DNA of 64,000 bases from a bacterium (GCA_905221085.1 CAJNBT010000002.1:1-64000), one strand, 5' to 3'. Counted from the first letter of the stretch, positions 8,924-19,615 are shown. A program made the numbers and translations. Notes: generated from the letters alone by a model not told the origin.

Positions 8924-9277
8924 ATGAATATTAAATCTGCTAGTGATTTGTTGGGAATTTCAGCGGATACGATTCGGTACTATGAACGGGTTGGTCTTGT
9001 GCCACCGATTACTCGTACCGCTACTGGGATTCGTGATTTTCAAGATCAGGATATAGAAGCGCTGGAATTTATTAAGTGTTTTCGTTCGGCGGGTGTCTCT
9101 GTAGATAGTTTAGTTGACTATATGTCGCTCTACCAAAAGGGGGATGAAACGAGAGAGGAAAGACTTGCTATTTTAGAAGAGGAACAGAAAAAATTAGAGG
9201 AGCGCTTGTCTCAATTACAGGTGGCTTTAAATCGCTTAAATCTCAAAATTAAACTTTACAAGGAAGGAAAAATTTAA
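8924..9277 (+). CDS. nmlR: MerR-family electrophile/nitrosative-stress regulator NmlR
   Basis: 117 residues. N-terminal MerR winged helix (MNIKSASDLLGISADTIRYYERVGLV, residues 1-26), then the dimerisation coiled coil at about 78-113 (EERLAILEEEQKKLEERL). It has a single cysteine at position 52 (EFIKCFRSAG), the conserved sensing residue of the NmlR/AdhR subgroup, which answers formaldehyde, carbonyls or NO rather than metals. GAGGAGGT precedes the ATG. The gene is followed with no gap by the zinc alcohol dehydrogenase that it controls in pneumococcus, and its promoter has the 19-bp spacer expected for self-activation. Confidence 0.93.
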   Translation: MNIKSASDLLGISADTIRYYERVGLVPPITRTATGIRDFQDQDIEALEFIKCFRSAGVSVDSLVDYMSLYQKGDETREERLAILEEEQKKLEERLSQLQVALNRLNLKIKLYKEGKI

Positions 9278-10315
9278 ATGAAATCAGCAGTATATACAAA
9301 GGCAGGTCAGGTTGGACTTGCTAGCATTGAACGTCCGCAAATTATAGAAGCAGATGATGTGATTATTCGTGTGGTTCGTGCGTGCGTTTGTGGTTCAGAT
9401 TTATGGAGGTACCGTAATCCAGAAACGAAAGCTGGACACAAAAATAGTGGACACGAAGCGATTGGGGTTGTTGAAGAAGCTGGGGAAGCCATTACGACGG
9501 TGAAACCAGGTGACTTTGTCATTGTCCCTTTTACCCATGGATGTGGTGACTGTGCTGCCTGTCTTGCTGGTTTTGATGGCTCTTGTGATAATCATATTGG
9601 CAATAACTTGGGGGGCGATTTTCAGGCGGAATATATTCGTTTTCACTATGCAAACTGGGCGCTGGTTAAAATTCCTGGACAACCTTCTGACTACACAGAA
9701 GGTATGCTAAAGTCCCTCTTGACTCTTGCAGATGTTATGCCGACAGGCTATCATGCGGCGCGTGTTGCTAATGTTCAAAAAGGGGATAAGGTTGTGGTCA
9801 TTGGTGATGGTGCTGTAGGTCAATGTGCTGTTATCGTGGCTAAGATGCGTGGAGCATCGCAAATTATCCTCATGAGTCGTCATGAAGATCGTCAAAAGAT
9901 GGCTCTGGAGTCGGGTGCGACAGCTGTTGTAGCTGAGCGAGGTCAAGAAGGTATTGCCAAGGTGCGTGAAATTCTCGATGGTGGAGCAGACGCAGCACTT
10001 GAATGTGTTGGTACGGAGGCTGCTGTAGAACAGGCGCTAGGTGTCCTTCATAATGGAGGGCGTATGGGATTTGTAGGAGTCCCACACTATAATAATCGTG
10101 CTCTGGGTTCGACATTTATGCAAAATATCTCTGTAGCAGGTGGGGCAGCTTCTGCGACAACATACGATAAGCAATTTTTACTAAAAGCCGTTCTTGATGG
10201 TGATATCAATCCAGGTCGCGTCTTTACTTCAAGTTATAAATTAGAGGATATTGACCAGGCTTATAAAGATATGGACGAACGCAAGACCATTAAGTCTATG
10301 ATTGTAATGGACTAA
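9278..10315 (+). CDS. adhC: zinc-dependent alcohol dehydrogenase AdhC (class III / formaldehyde detoxification type)
   Basis: 345 residues, medium-chain dehydrogenase. Catalytic zinc ligands are visible in CVCGSDLW (about 36-43) and GHEAIG (59-64). The structural-zinc lobe carries CGDCAACLAGFDGSC (about 90-104), and the Rossmann motif is GDGAVGQ (about 172-178). It oxidises alcohols or carbonyl-thiol adducts with NAD(P)H. Its ATG directly follows the nmlR stop, so the two genes form one transcript under the MerR-type promoter. Start supported by AAGGAAGG upstream. In pneumococcus adhC loss affects aldehyde stress tolerance. Confidence 0.92.
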   Translation: MKSAVYTKAGQVGLASIERPQIIEADDVIIRVVRACVCGSDLWRYRNPETKAGHKNSGHEAIGVVEEAGEAITTVKPGDFVIVPFTHGCGDCAACLAGFDGSCDNHIGNNLGGDFQAEYIRFHYANWALVKIPGQPSDYTEGMLKSLLTLADVMPTGYHAARVANVQKGDKVVVIGDGAVGQCAVIVAKMRGASQIILMSRHEDRQKMALESGATAVVAERGQEGIAKVREILDGGADAALECVGTEAAVEQALGVLHNGGRMGFVGVPHYNNRALGSTFMQNISVAGGAASATTYDKQFLLKAVLDGDINPGRVFTSSYKLEDIDQAYKDMDERKTIKSMIVMD

Positions 10316-10322
10316 AAAAGAA

Positions 10323-10362
10323 AATCCTAATGGAGATTTGAGACTCTCTATTAGGATTTTTT
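10323..10362 (+). terminator. terminator between adhC and galR (convergent)
   Basis: Nine-base-pair stem AATCCTAAT/ATTAGGATT (10323-10331 / 10350-10358) followed by T residues. A-rich flanks on the left make it usable from both sides, and galR ends 21 bp further on the other strand. Confidence 0.85.
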
Positions 10363-10382
10363 GTCATGTTTAATTTGTGGAG

Positions 10383-11402
<1,020 letters not shown>

Positions 11403-11422
11403 TTAGTATATCATATTTTTCT

Positions 11423-11512
11423 GTATTTTACTGATAGTTTAGTAAAAGTTTAGTAAAAAGGATTGACCTTGGGAAAACCCTTGGATACAATAGAAGAAAA
11501 CGATTACACGTT
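11423..11512 (+). promoter_or_regulatory. galK promoter with GalR and cre candidate sites
   Basis: Promoter TTGACC (11463-11468), 17-bp spacer, TACAAT (11486-11491). Upstream at about 11435-11458, TTTAGTAAAA and TTTAGTAAAA occur in tandem (candidate GalR site). Just downstream, GAAAACGATTACAC (about 11495-11508) resembles a catabolite-responsive element. The operator assignments are inference; the promoter hexamers are direct. Confidence 0.65.
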
Positions 11513-11547
11513 AAGGTGACTTAACGGACAGTAAAAGGAGAAATCAT

Positions 11548-12726
11548 ATGACACAACATCTTACTGCTGAAGCTCTTCGTAAAGACTTTCTTGCTGTTTT
11601 TGGTCAAGAAGCAGACCAAACCTTCTTTTCACCAGGCCGTATCAACTTGATTGGTGAGCACACAGACTATAATGGTGGACATGTATTTCCAGCAGCCATT
11701 TCCTTAGGAACTTATGGGGCTGCTCGCAAACGTGACGACCAAGTTTTGCGTTTCTACTCAGCTAACTTTGAGGACAAGGGCATTATCGAAGTTCCTCTAG
11801 CTGATCTCAAGTTTGAAAAAGAGCACAGTTGGACCAATTATCCAAAAGGGGTTCTTCATTTCTTGCAAGAAGCTGGACATGTGATTGACAAAGGTTTTGA
11901 TTTTTATGTTTATGGGAATATCCCAAATGGTGCTGGTTTGTCTTCTTCAGCATCCCTTGAACTCTTGACAGGAGTCGTGGCAGAGCATCTCTTTGATTTA
12001 AAATTAGAGCGTCTCGATTTGGTTAAAATCGGAAAACAAACAGAAAATAACTTTATCGGAGTAAATTCTGGCATTATGGACCAATTTGCTATCGGTATGG
12101 GTGCAGATCAACGTGCTATTTACTTAGATACTAACACTTTAGAGTATGATTTGGTGCCACTTGATTTGAAGGACAATGTCGTTGTTATCATGAACACTAA
12201 CAAACGCCGTGAATTGGCGGATTCTAAATACAATGAACGCCGTGCTGAGTGTGAAAAAGCAGTGGAAGAATTGCAAGCAGCCTTAGATATTCAGACCTTG
12301 GGTGAATTGGACGAGTGGACCTTTGACCAATATAGCTATCTGATTAAAGATGAAAATCGTTTGAAACGTGCTCGTCATGCTGTGCTTGAAAACCAACGTA
12401 CCCTCAAAGCTCAAGCAGCCCTTCAAGCAGGAGATTTGGAAACATTTGGTCGCTTGATGAATGCATCACACGTTTCCCTAGAGCATGACTATGAAGTAAC
12501 TGGTTTGGAATTGGATACCCTTGTTCACACCGCTTGGGCTCAGGAAGGTGTTCTCGGTGCTCGTATGACAGGTGCAGGATTTGGTGGCTGTGCCATTGCC
12601 TTGGTGCAAAAAGATGCCGTTGAGGCCTTTAAGGAAGCTGTTGGCAAACACTACGAGGAAGTAGTTGGATACGCTCCAAGCTTCTATATTGCTGAAGTTG
12701 CAGGTGGCACTCGCGTCCTTGACTAG
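11548..12726 (+). CDS. galK: galactokinase
   Basis: 392 residues, GHMP kinase. Phosphorylates alpha-D-galactose to galactose-1-phosphate, the first Leloir step after mutarotation. Motifs in order: galactose-binding signature [15 protein letters not shown] (about 31-45), the ATP-binding P-loop-like [12 protein letters not shown] (about 130-141), and the C-terminal [11 protein letters not shown] (about 334-344). Full length for the family. AAGGAG precedes the ATG. Followed 15 bp later by galT, so one operon, divergent from galR. Confidence 0.96.
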   Translation: MTQHLTAEALRKDFLAVFGQEADQTFFSPGRINLIGEHTDYNGGHVFPAAISLGTYGAARKRDDQVLRFYSANFEDKGIIEVPLADLKFEKEHSWTNYPKGVLHFLQEAGHVIDKGFDFYVYGNIPNGAGLSSSASLELLTGVVAEHLFDLKLERLDLVKIGKQTENNFIGVNSGIMDQFAIGMGADQRAIYLDTNTLEYDLVPLDLKDNVVVIMNTNKRRELADSKYNERRAECEKAVEELQAALDIQTLGELDEWTFDQYSYLIKDENRLKRARHAVLENQRTLKAQAALQAGDLETFGRLMNASHVSLEHDYEVTGLELDTLVHTAWAQEGVLGARMTGAGFGGCAIALVQKDAVEAFKEAVGKHYEEVVGYAPSFYIAEVAGGTRVLD

Positions 12727-12741
12727 TCAAAAGGAGGCTTT

Positions 12742-14226
12742 ATGGTGACCTTAGTAGATAAATTTGTAACACATATCATTTCTGAAAGTTCATTTGAGGA
12801 AATGGATCGAATCTACCTGAGCAATCGTGTCTTAGCACGAGTGGGAGACGGTGTTTTGGAAGTTGAGACCAATCTGGATAAATTGATTGACCTCAAGGAC
12901 CAGCTGGTTGAGGAAGCCGTTCGATTAGAGACGATTGAGGATAGTCAGACTGCGCGTGAAATCCTTGGTGCTGAATTGATGGACTTGGTGACTCCTTGTC
13001 CGAGTCAGGTTAATCGTGACTTTTGGGAAACCTATATCCACTCTCCTGAGCAAGCGATAGAGGATTTTTACCAACTCAGTCAGAAGAATGACTACATCAA
13101 GCTCAAGGCCATTGCTAAAAATATCGCTTATCGTGTTCCATCTGATTACGGAGAGCTTGAAATCACCATCAATCTCTCTAAGCCTGAAAAGGATCCGAAA
13201 GAGATTGCGGCAGCCAAGTTGGTGCAAGCTAGTAATTATCCTCAGTGTCAGCTTTGTCTAGAGAATGAGGGCTACCATGGTCGGGTTAACCACCCAGCTC
13301 GCAGTAATCATCGCATTATCCGTTTTGAAATGGCTGGTCAGGAATGGGGCTTCCAGTATTCTCCCTATGCTTACTTTAATGAGCACTGTATTTTTTTAGA
13401 TGGCCAGCATCGTCCCATGACAATTAGCCGTCAGAGTTTTGAACGTCTGCTTGCTATCGTAGAGCAGTTTCCAGGATATTTTGCAGGCTCTAATGCCGAC
13501 CTGCCGATTGTGGGGGGCTCTATTCTAACTCATGACCACTATCAAGGAGGCCGTCATGTTTTTCCTATGGAATTGGCTCCTCTGCAAAAGTCTTTCCGAT
13601 TTGCTGGTTTTGAGCAGGTCAAGGCTGGGATTGTCAAGTGGCCCATGTCAGTGTTGCGTTTGACTTCGGATTCCAAAGAGGATTTGATCAACTTGGCTGA
13701 TAAGATTTTGCAGGAATGGCGTCAGTATTCAGATCCTACAGTGCAGATTTTGGCAGAGACGGACGGAACACCGCATCACACCATCACACCTATAGCCCGT
13801 AAGCGTGATGGACAGTTTGAGTTAGACTTGGTTTTGCGAGACAATCAGACATCGCCAGAGCATCCTGATGGCATCTATCATCCCCACAAGGATGTTCAAC
13901 ATATCAAGAAGGAAAATATCGGCTTGATTGAGGTCATGGGCTTGGCAATCTTGCCACCACGTCTGAAAGAAGAAGTGGAGCAAGTCGCCAGCTATCTCGT
14001 GGGAGATGGGGATACAGTTGCCTCTTATCATCAGGAATGGGCAGACAAGCTCAAAGCCCAACATCCAGATCTAGCGGATAAAGAAAAAGCCTTTGAAATC
14101 GTCAAGGACTCTGTGGGTACTATCTTTGCACGTGTGCTTGAGGATGCAGGAGTCTACAAGCAGACAGAACAAGGACAGGCAGCCTTTATGCGCTTTGTGG
14201 AGCAGGTAGGAATTTTGCCAGACTAG
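12742..14226 (+). CDS. galT: UDP-glucose--hexose-1-phosphate uridylyltransferase, class II
   Basis: 494 residues. Exchanges UMP between UDP-glucose and galactose-1-phosphate. Its length and sequence style are those of the Gram-positive class II enzyme, which differs from the ~350-residue E. coli type. Zinc or active-site-like segments are [13 protein letters not shown] (about 166-178), [13 protein letters not shown] (about 259-271, with the HDHYQ catalytic histidine region) and [18 protein letters not shown] precedes the ATG. No galE follows; epimerase must be encoded elsewhere. Confidence 0.95.
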   Translation: MVTLVDKFVTHIISESSFEEMDRIYLSNRVLARVGDGVLEVETNLDKLIDLKDQLVEEAVRLETIEDSQTAREILGAELMDLVTPCPSQVNRDFWETYIHSPEQAIEDFYQLSQKNDYIKLKAIAKNIAYRVPSDYGELEITINLSKPEKDPKEIAAAKLVQASNYPQCQLCLENEGYHGRVNHPARSNHRIIRFEMAGQEWGFQYSPYAYFNEHCIFLDGQHRPMTISRQSFERLLAIVEQFPGYFAGSNADLPIVGGSILTHDHYQGGRHVFPMELAPLQKSFRFAGFEQVKAGIVKWPMSVLRLTSDSKEDLINLADKILQEWRQYSDPTVQILAETDGTPHHTITPIARKRDGQFELDLVLRDNQTSPEHPDGIYHPHKDVQHIKKENIGLIEVMGLAILPPRLKEEVEQVASYLVGDGDTVASYHQEWADKLKAQHPDLADKEKAFEIVKDSVGTIFARVLEDAGVYKQTEQGQAAFMRFVEQVGILPD

Positions 14227-14237
14227 GAGCTTTCTCC

Positions 14238-14266
14238 TTGCACAGTCCTATAAAAAGTAGTATTAT
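14238..14266 (+). promoter_or_regulatory. promoter of the thioesterase gene
   Basis: TTGCAC, 17-bp spacer, TATTAT, starting 12 bp after the galT stop and ending 30 bp before the thioesterase ATG. Confidence 0.6.
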
Positions 14267-14295
14267 AGTGTCGTTTGAAATATCAGGAGGAAACG

Positions 14296-14700
14296 ATGAA
14301 AGATTTTCACTTTGATGCTATATCAGCTTTTGAAAATTATGAAATTAAAGAGATGAAAGATGGTCACGTTGTGGTGACGACAAAAGTAGTGGACTCGTCG
14401 CTCAACTACTATGGCTATGCCCACGGTGGCTATCTCTTTACCCTTTGCGACCAGATTAGTGGTTTGGTGCTCATCTCGCTAGGATTAGACGTAGTGACGC
14501 TTCAATCCTCTATCAACTATCTCAAGGCAGGAAAACTCGACGATGTACTAACCATTAAAGGAGAATGTGTCCATCAAGGTTGCACAACCTGTGTGGTGGA
14601 TGTCGATATCACCAATCAAGAGGGCAGAAATGTCTGCAAAGCAACCTTTACCATGTTTGTCACAGGCCAACGGTCAGAAGACAGACAGGTGAGGATATAG
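14296..14700 (+). CDS. PaaI-type hotdog-fold thioesterase
   Basis: 134 residues from the ATG at 14296, chosen because AGGAGG lies 5 nt upstream; an upstream in-frame TTG at 14275 lacks one. Hotdog fold hydrolysing acyl-CoA thioesters; the family signature appears as YYGYAHGGYLFTLCDQISG (about 35-53), with the HGG turn and an acidic residue in the long helix. The natural substrate is unknown. Its own promoter separates it from galT, and a terminator follows. Confidence 0.87.
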   Translation: MKDFHFDAISAFENYEIKEMKDGHVVVTTKVVDSSLNYYGYAHGGYLFTLCDQISGLVLISLGLDVVTLQSSINYLKAGKLDDVLTIKGECVHQGCTTCVVDVDITNQEGRNVCKATFTMFVTGQRSEDRQVRI

Positions 14701-14708
14701 ATAAACAA

Positions 14709-14732
14709 AAAAGAGGCTCGCACCTCTTTTTC
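14709..14732. terminator. bidirectional terminator (thioesterase / pbuX)
   Basis: Stem AAGAGG/CCTCTT (14711-14716 / 14723-14728) with A-rich left and T-rich right flanks, located between two convergent genes. Confidence 0.85.
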
Positions 14733-15995
14733 TTATTTCTTTTTATGATTTAATACGGCATTGAGGACAATGGCAAGTAGGCTGGCTACGACGATTCCGT
14801 TTGAGAAGAACATTTGGAAGGCTGTTGGCATGCTGATAAAGAGATTACTGTTGTTGAGTCCGACCCCTGCAGCGATTGAAACTGCTGCGATAAGGAAGTT
14901 ATGTTCATTGTTAGCAAAGTCAACGCGCGCGAGGATTTGCATCCCTTGAATGGATACAAAGCCAAACATTACCAACATGGCACCACCGAGGACAGGGCTT
15001 GGAATGATTTGGGCAAGGGCGCCAAACTTAGGAAGGAGTCCAAGGAGAACCAGGAAACCAGCTGCGTAGTAGATTGGCAGGCGCGTCTTGATACCTGATA
15101 ATTTAACCAAACCAACGTTTTGTGAAAATCCTGTGTAAGGGAAGGTGTTAAAGATTCCTCCGAGAAGTACGGCCAAACCTTCTGCGCGGTATCCGTTACG
15201 AAGGCGCGTGCTGTCGATTGGGTCTTTCGTGATATCAGACAAGGCCAGATAAACACCAGTTGACTCAACCATAGAAACCGTTGCGATGATACACATCATG
15301 ACAATAGATGAGATTTCAAAGGTTGGCATCCCAAAGTAGAGTGGAGTTGGGACATGGACAAGTGGTGCTGCTGCAACAGGAGAGAAGTCAACCAAGCCCA
15401 TGGTAGCAGCAATGGCAGTTCCAACAACCAGACCAATCAAAATGGAGATAGACTTGATAAATCCTTTAGTAAAGATGTTAATCAAGAGGATAATCAGAAC
15501 AGTGATAGCGGCAAGCAAGAGACTTTGACCAGTTGGTTCTGGAACGTTATTTCCCATATTTCCAATAGCAACAGGAATCAAGGTTAAACCAATCGTGGTA
15601 ATAACAGATCCTGTTACGATAGATGGAAAGAGATTGGCTACTTTTGAGAAGATACCTGAAACAAGAACCACGTAAATACCTGATGCGATAAGGGCACCAA
15701 ACATAGCACCACTACCATGGCTTTGCCCAATCATAATCAAGGGAGCGACCGACTGAAAGGCAACTCCGAGAACGACTGGGAGTCCAATTCCAAAGTATTT
15801 GTTGAGTTGGAGTTGGAGGAAAGTTGCCACCCCACACATGAAGATATCTGTAGAAATCAGGTAGGTCAACTGCTCAGTTGAATAGCCAAGGGCTGTCGCA
15901 ATCATGATGGGAACCAGGATGGATCCTGAGTACATAGCTAGTAAGTGCTGCAAGCCAAGAACGGCTGCTTGCGAGTGTTTTTCTTGAGTTTGCAT
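14733..15995 (-). CDS. pbuX: xanthine permease
   Basis: 420 residues, nucleobase:cation symporter-2 family with about 12-14 membrane segments. Imports xanthine by proton symport. NCS2 hallmarks include GLQHLLAMYSGSILVP near the N terminus and the QNVGLV segment. Its ATG shares one base with the xpt stop (TAATG), so it is translated with xpt from the riboswitch-controlled transcript. Confidence 0.94.
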   Translation of the reverse strand: MQTQEKHSQAAVLGLQHLLAMYSGSILVPIMIATALGYSTEQLTYLISTDIFMCGVATFLQLQLNKYFGIGLPVVLGVAFQSVAPLIMIGQSHGSGAMFGALIASGIYVVLVSGIFSKVANLFPSIVTGSVITTIGLTLIPVAIGNMGNNVPEPTGQSLLLAAITVLIILLINIFTKGFIKSISILIGLVVGTAIAATMGLVDFSPVAAAPLVHVPTPLYFGMPTFEISSIVMMCIIATVSMVESTGVYLALSDITKDPIDSTRLRNGYRAEGLAVLLGGIFNTFPYTGFSQNVGLVKLSGIKTRLPIYYAAGFLVLLGLLPKFGALAQIIPSPVLGGAMLVMFGFVSIQGMQILARVDFANNEHNFLIAAVSIAAGVGLNNSNLFISMPTAFQMFFSNGIVVASLLAIVLNAVLNHKKK

Positions 15996-16576
15996 TAGAG
16001 ATCTGCCTCCTTAAATACGACCTGACCATTTTCAAAACGATCCAAGCGAGCGAGTGATAGAACAGGATAGCCTGCTTTTTCAAGCAAATCACGGCCATCT
16101 TGGAAGGATTTTTCAATCACAATACCGATAGCTTCGACTGTGGCACCAGCTTGTTCGATGATTTGAATCAAGCCTTTAGCAGCTTGGCCATTAGCAAGGA
16201 AATCATCGATAATCAAGACCTTGTCCTCTGGTGATAGGAATTTTCCAGCGATAGAAACGGTGCTGGTTACCTGCTTGGTAAAGGAGTAGACTTCGGCAGT
16301 TAAGATACCTTCGTTCATAGTGATGTTTTTAGCTTTTTTAGCGAAAATCATGGGAACGTTTAAGGCTTCAGCTGTAAAAAGGGCTGGGGCAATACCTGAC
16401 GCTTCAATAGTTACAACCTTGGTAATGCCAGCAGCAGCAAATTTTTCCGCAAAAACCTTACCGATTTCTCGCATCAAGCTAAAGTCAACTTGGTGGGTTA
16501 AAAAGGAATCCACCTTGAGGATGTTATCACCCAAGACATGCCCATCCTTGAGGATGCGCTCTTCTAATAATTTCAT
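15995..16576 (-). CDS. xpt: xanthine phosphoribosyltransferase
   Basis: 193 residues, type I phosphoribosyltransferase converting xanthine and PRPP to XMP. The PRPP-binding loop is visible as [16 protein letters not shown] (about 124-139). First gene of xpt-pbuX; the guanine-type riboswitch lies 63-200 bp upstream. Length is exactly that expected. A ribosome binding site (TTAGGAGG) precedes the ATG on the minus strand. Confidence 0.96.
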   Translation of the reverse strand: MKLLEERILKDGHVLGDNILKVDSFLTHQVDFSLMREIGKVFAEKFAAAGITKVVTIEASGIAPALFTAEALNVPMIFAKKAKNITMNEGILTAEVYSFTKQVTSTVSIAGKFLSPEDKVLIIDDFLANGQAAKGLIQIIEQAGATVEAIGIVIEKSFQDGRDLLEKAGYPVLSLARLDRFENGQVVFKEADL

Positions 16577-16638
16577 AAGACCTCCTAAAGTCTAAAAGCC
16601 AATCCATTTGCTTGTTTATAGTTTCTAGCAAGAAATAG

Positions 16639-16777
16639 AAAAAGGACCTACTTAATCTCTAAGTAAGTCCCCCAAATAGGCATGGCAAAAACGACCATAC
16701 CTCACTGCTGACTTACTTATTGTTAGGTGTTCCGGCACCTTGTAGAAACGTCGTGCCAATTCACGACATAAACAAGT
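16639..16777 (-). promoter_or_regulatory. purine (guanine-class) riboswitch with terminator, xpt leader
   Basis: Aptamer on the minus strand at 16777-16715: P1 ACTTGTT/AATAAGT, P2 GTCGTG...CACGAC, the conserved GACGTTTCTAC core, and P3 AGGTG...CACCT. The specificity base after P3 is C, which indicates guanine/xanthine rather than adenine. The expression platform ends in the hairpin GGACTTACTT/AAGTAGGTCC followed by TTTTT (16670-16639). Ligand binding should favour the terminator and switch off xpt-pbuX. Confidence 0.93.
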
Positions 16778-16926
16778 AAAACGCTATTCAATTTTAAATA
16801 GGCTTGAGCCAATGTTTTTATTTTACACTAAATAACTTTAGAAATCAAATATTTTGTTAGTTTTTTGAGATAAAAAACGAACAAATATAAGAAAAGCGTA
16901 CAAAGATTAACTTATTGGCTAACATT

Positions 16927-17034
16927 TATACTCAATGAAAATCAAAGAGCAAACTAGGAAGCTAGCCGCATGCTGTACTTGAGTACGGTAAGGCGACGCT
17001 GACGTGGTTTGAATTTGATTTTCGAAGAGTATTA
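16927..17034 (-). repeat. BOX element, compact boxA-boxC without boxB
   Basis: Reads TACTCAATGAAAATCAAAGA (boxC end) through GGTAAGGCGACGCTGACG (the BOX A1R-like core) to TTTTCGAAGAGTATTA (boxA end). About 108 bp; the inner boxB is replaced by TGTACTTGAGTACGG. It lies in the xpt leader upstream region and fills much of the 538-bp gap to the next gene. Confidence 0.88.
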
Positions 17035-17037
17035 GAA

Positions 17038-17100
17038 GATTTTTTCATCATAAAAGACATATTATCAAGATTTTAAACACCTGACAATATGCCTTTTTCC
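17038..17100. repeat. dispersed hairpin repeat (copy 2), likely terminator
   Basis: Similar to 8669-8730: GATTTTTTCAT, then an imperfect stem AAAAGACATATTATCA against TGACAATATGCCTTTT. Several stem bases differ from copy 1 while pairing is kept, which supports a functional fold. It sits downstream of the VOC gene on the minus strand and beside the BOX. Confidence 0.65.
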
Positions 17101-17114
17101 CAATCTTTATTATT

Positions 17115-17501
17115 CTACTCGCTAAATCTTAAAAAATAACCATCTGGATCCAAAATCGCAAATTCATGGGGATATATAAAGCTATCTCCTACTCGAAATT
17201 CTCTTTTTGTCAGGGGACGATGGATAGGATAGTCAGCTTCCAGCAGTTTTTGGTGGAGCTGAGGAACATCTGCAATGCCAAAGGAAATATTGACACCGCG
17301 CCCGAAAGGATAGGTCAGCTGAGCTAATTCTTCTGCGTTGCCTTCTTCTAGCATAAGTTGGCAGTCTTCAAGCGAGAGGAAGAGAAATTTCTCCTCTGGA
17401 CGCTCGTATTCGACAGAGAATCCTAGCAGGTCGCAGTAGAAGTGGCGTGATTTTTCGATGTCAGATACTACAAATTCAGGAATGACAGCTTGATAGTCCA
17501 T
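17115..17501 (-). CDS. VOC-fold (glyoxalase/bleomycin resistance) family protein
   Basis: 128 residues, two beta-alpha-beta-beta-beta modules: MDYQAVIPEFVVSDIEKSRH-FYCDLLGF at the start and HEFAILDPDGYFLRFSE at the end, with the usual YxDxxGF-like and DPDGxxxxF motifs. It probably binds a metal and a small ligand; the function is unassigned. It lies 11 bp after exoA on the same strand, so it is probably co-transcribed. Confidence 0.85.
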   Translation of the reverse strand: MDYQAVIPEFVVSDIEKSRHFYCDLLGFSVEYERPEEKFLFLSLEDCQLMLEEGNAEELAQLTYPFGRGVNISFGIADVPQLHQKLLEADYPIHRPLTKREFRVGDSFIYPHEFAILDPDGYFLRFSE

Positions 17502-17512
17502 TCGTTTTCTCC

Positions 17513-18340
17513 TTAGAGTTTAATCTCCATGACAATGGGTGTGTGGTCTTGGCGAGCACCTGAGTCAATCATATCAGATTTAGTGACCTTGTCTGCGAGA
17601 CGGTTACTTGTGAGCCAGTAGTCGATTCTCCAACCTGTATTGTTGATTTTAGAAGTCTTGCTACGTTGTGCCCACCAAGTGTAGTGTTCTGGGACATCAC
17701 CGTGAATGTGGCGGAAGGTGTCCGTAAATCCAGTTGCCAAGAGGTTGGTAAATCCAGCACGTTCCTCGTCTGTAAATCCAGGTGAACGGCGGTTGCTAGC
17801 AGGATTTGCAAGGTCGATTTCATTGTGGGCTACATTGTAATCACCGGTCGCAAGGACTGGTTTTTCTTTGTCTAGTTCAGCCAAATACTCCGCATATTTG
17901 ACATCCCAGACTTGACGTTCTTCCAAGCGTTTGAGTCCATCGCCAGCGTTTGGAGTGTAAACTTGGGTCACGAAAAATTTATCAAATTCTAGAGTGATGA
18001 TACGACCTTCCAAGTCCATGGTAGAAGGGGCACCGATTTCTGGGAAGCTGATAGTTGGTGTAAGTTCTTTCTTATAGAGGAACATGGTTCCAGCATAGCC
18101 TTTACGGGCAGGTTCTTGGGAAGAGCGCCAAGTGTTTTCGTAGCCTGGGAAGAGTTCTTCTAAAATTTCCAAGTGTTTCTTTGTAGGCCCTTTGGCAGAA
18201 AGCTTGGTTTCTTGGATAGCAATGATATCAGCATTTTCAGCGACCAAGGTTTGTAGGACTTCTTGGGACAATTTCGCGCGAGCTGAGTCACTAGTTAGGG
18301 CTGCGTTAAGGGAATCAATATTCCATGAGATGAGTTTCAT
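17513..18340 (-). CDS. exoA: exodeoxyribonuclease III (ExoA)
   Basis: 275 residues, AP endonuclease / 3'-5' exonuclease of base excision repair. The EEP-fold catalytic motifs are in order: WNIDSLNAAL (5-14), IQETKLS (about 40-46, metal-binding Glu), GDYNVAHNEIDL (about 165-176, Asp and Asn), RIDYWLTS and the terminal QDHTPI (Asp-His). Complete length. It heads a two-gene unit with the VOC gene. Confidence 0.95.
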   Translation of the reverse strand: MKLISWNIDSLNAALTSDSARAKLSQEVLQTLVAENADIIAIQETKLSAKGPTKKHLEILEELFPGYENTWRSSQEPARKGYAGTMFLYKKELTPTISFPEIGAPSTMDLEGRIITLEFDKFFVTQVYTPNAGDGLKRLEERQVWDVKYAEYLAELDKEKPVLATGDYNVAHNEIDLANPASNRRSPGFTDEERAGFTNLLATGFTDTFRHIHGDVPEHYTWWAQRSKTSKINNTGWRIDYWLTSNRLADKVTKSDMIDSGARQDHTPIVMEIKL

Positions 18341-18411
18341 AAAGTTACCTTTTTCATTCAGATTATAGATTTTATTATACCAAAAAAAGGCCTATTTCCC
18401 CAACGTATGGT

Positions 18412-18440
18412 TTGAAAAATCACCCTCTTTCGTTTATAAT
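18412..18440 (+). promoter_or_regulatory. promoter of the DUF3290-DUF421 pair
   Basis: TTGAAA, 17-bp spacer, TATAAT, 33 bp before the ATG; close to consensus. Confidence 0.8.
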
Positions 18441-18473
18441 GAAGAATGATTTTATGAAAGGGAGTGAAAATAA

Positions 18474-18929
18474 ATGAAATTTTACTCGTATGACTATGTA
18501 CTTAGCCAAATCAGTCAGCAAAATGGCATCATGATTGGCTTTGGGATTGTCCTCCTAGCTATCACAGGATTTTTTGCTTTTAAGGCTTATCGTGATAAAA
18601 AGGGGACTAAGTTTCGGGAATTGGTCATGATTTTAGCCTTGACCTTAGTGGCCATGCTTTTGGTGACAATTTCAAAATACCAGACCAATCAAGCCTCTAA
18701 CAATCAATTTCAAACGTCCCTTCATTTCATAGAGGTTGTTTCCAAAGACTTGGGAGTGGATAAATCAGAAGTTTATGTCAATACTTCTGCAACCACTGAT
18801 GGAGCGCTTGTCAAGGTAGGTTCAGATTTCTACCGCGCTATGAACGGGAGCCAACCAGACAAGTATCTTTTAGAGAAATTAGAATTGCATCAAACAGACG
18901 CTATTGAATTGGTGGAGGTAAACAAATGA
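18474..18929 (+). CDS. DUF3290 family membrane protein
   Basis: 151 residues. Two N-terminal membrane helices (about 18-36 and 48-68), then a soluble extracytoplasmic-type domain. Family DUF3290, nearly always encoded beside a DUF421 (YetF-like) protein, as here: the next start codon overlaps its stop (ATGA). Function unknown; pairing suggests a membrane complex. Ribosome binding site AAAGGGAGTG precedes the ATG. Confidence 0.87.
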   Translation: MKFYSYDYVLSQISQQNGIMIGFGIVLLAITGFFAFKAYRDKKGTKFRELVMILALTLVAMLLVTISKYQTNQASNNQFQTSLHFIEVVSKDLGVDKSEVYVNTSATTDGALVKVGSDFYRAMNGSQPDKYLLEKLELHQTDAIELVEVNK

Positions 18930-19561
18930 CACTCAACTATATGGAAATTTTAATCAAACTGGCCTTGGGGCTCTTCTCGCTTGTTTTTGTTATTAATGTG
19001 ACAGGAAAGGGGAACCTAGCACCTAACTCTGCAACAGACCAAATTCAGAACTATGTTCTTGGTGGTATCATCGGTGGGGTGATCTACAATAGTTCAATCA
19101 GTATTCTGCAATACGCAGTGATTTTGATGATGTGGACGATTTTGGTTTTGACCCTCAAGTGGCTCAATAACAATGTTCGTTTTGTCAAACGATTGATTGA
19201 TGGAAAACCAACTCTCCTCATCAAAAATGGGCAGATTGACCCAGAAGCCTGTCGTTCAGTTGGCTTGTCTGCAGCGGATGTAGCCCTCAAACTTCGTAGC
19301 CAAGGAATTTTCCAGATGAAGCAAGTTAAACGAGCTGTGCAGGAGCAAAATGGTCAACTCATCGTGGTCCAAATGGGGGATGAAAATCCTAAGTACCCAG
19401 TTGTGACTGACGGTGTCATCCAAGTGGAAGTCTTGGAATCGATTGGTCGTAGCGAAGAGTGGCTGCTTGATAACCTCAGCAAACAAGGACATGAAAATGT
19501 TGCCAATATCTTTATAGCTGAGTATGACAAGGGTGCTGTTACAGTCGTAACCTATGAATAA
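18926..19561 (+). CDS. DUF421 (YetF-like) membrane protein
   Basis: 211 residues. Three N-terminal membrane helices (about 5-25, 40-60, 62-82), then the cytoplasmic DUF421 domain beginning at DGKPTLLIKNGQID and containing LRSQGIF and QNGQLIVV. Related B. subtilis proteins are linked to spore or envelope functions, but no biochemical role is established. Overlaps the DUF3290 gene by 4 bp. Confidence 0.87.
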   Translation: MTLNYMEILIKLALGLFSLVFVINVTGKGNLAPNSATDQIQNYVLGGIIGGVIYNSSISILQYAVILMMWTILVLTLKWLNNNVRFVKRLIDGKPTLLIKNGQIDPEACRSVGLSAADVALKLRSQGIFQMKQVKRAVQEQNGQLIVVQMGDENPKYPVVTDGVIQVEVLESIGRSEEWLLDNLSKQGHENVANIFIAEYDKGAVTVVTYE

Positions 19562-19564
19562 GAA

Positions 19565-19590
19565 AAACCTGGGGTCTTGGCCTCAGGTTT
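19565..19590 (+). terminator. hairpin after the DUF421 gene (weak terminator)
   Basis: Ten-base-pair stem AAACCTGGGG/CCTCAGGTTT without a T run, so termination is probably partial and the ABC exporter genes may be read through. Confidence 0.5.
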
Positions 19591-19615
19591 CCATTTGCAA
19601 TCAGAAAGGGATTTT

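Noticed and set aside
9401..10115. Long minus-strand open frames inside adhC
   Set aside because: They are shadows of a strongly supported coding gene with all its zinc and NAD motifs.
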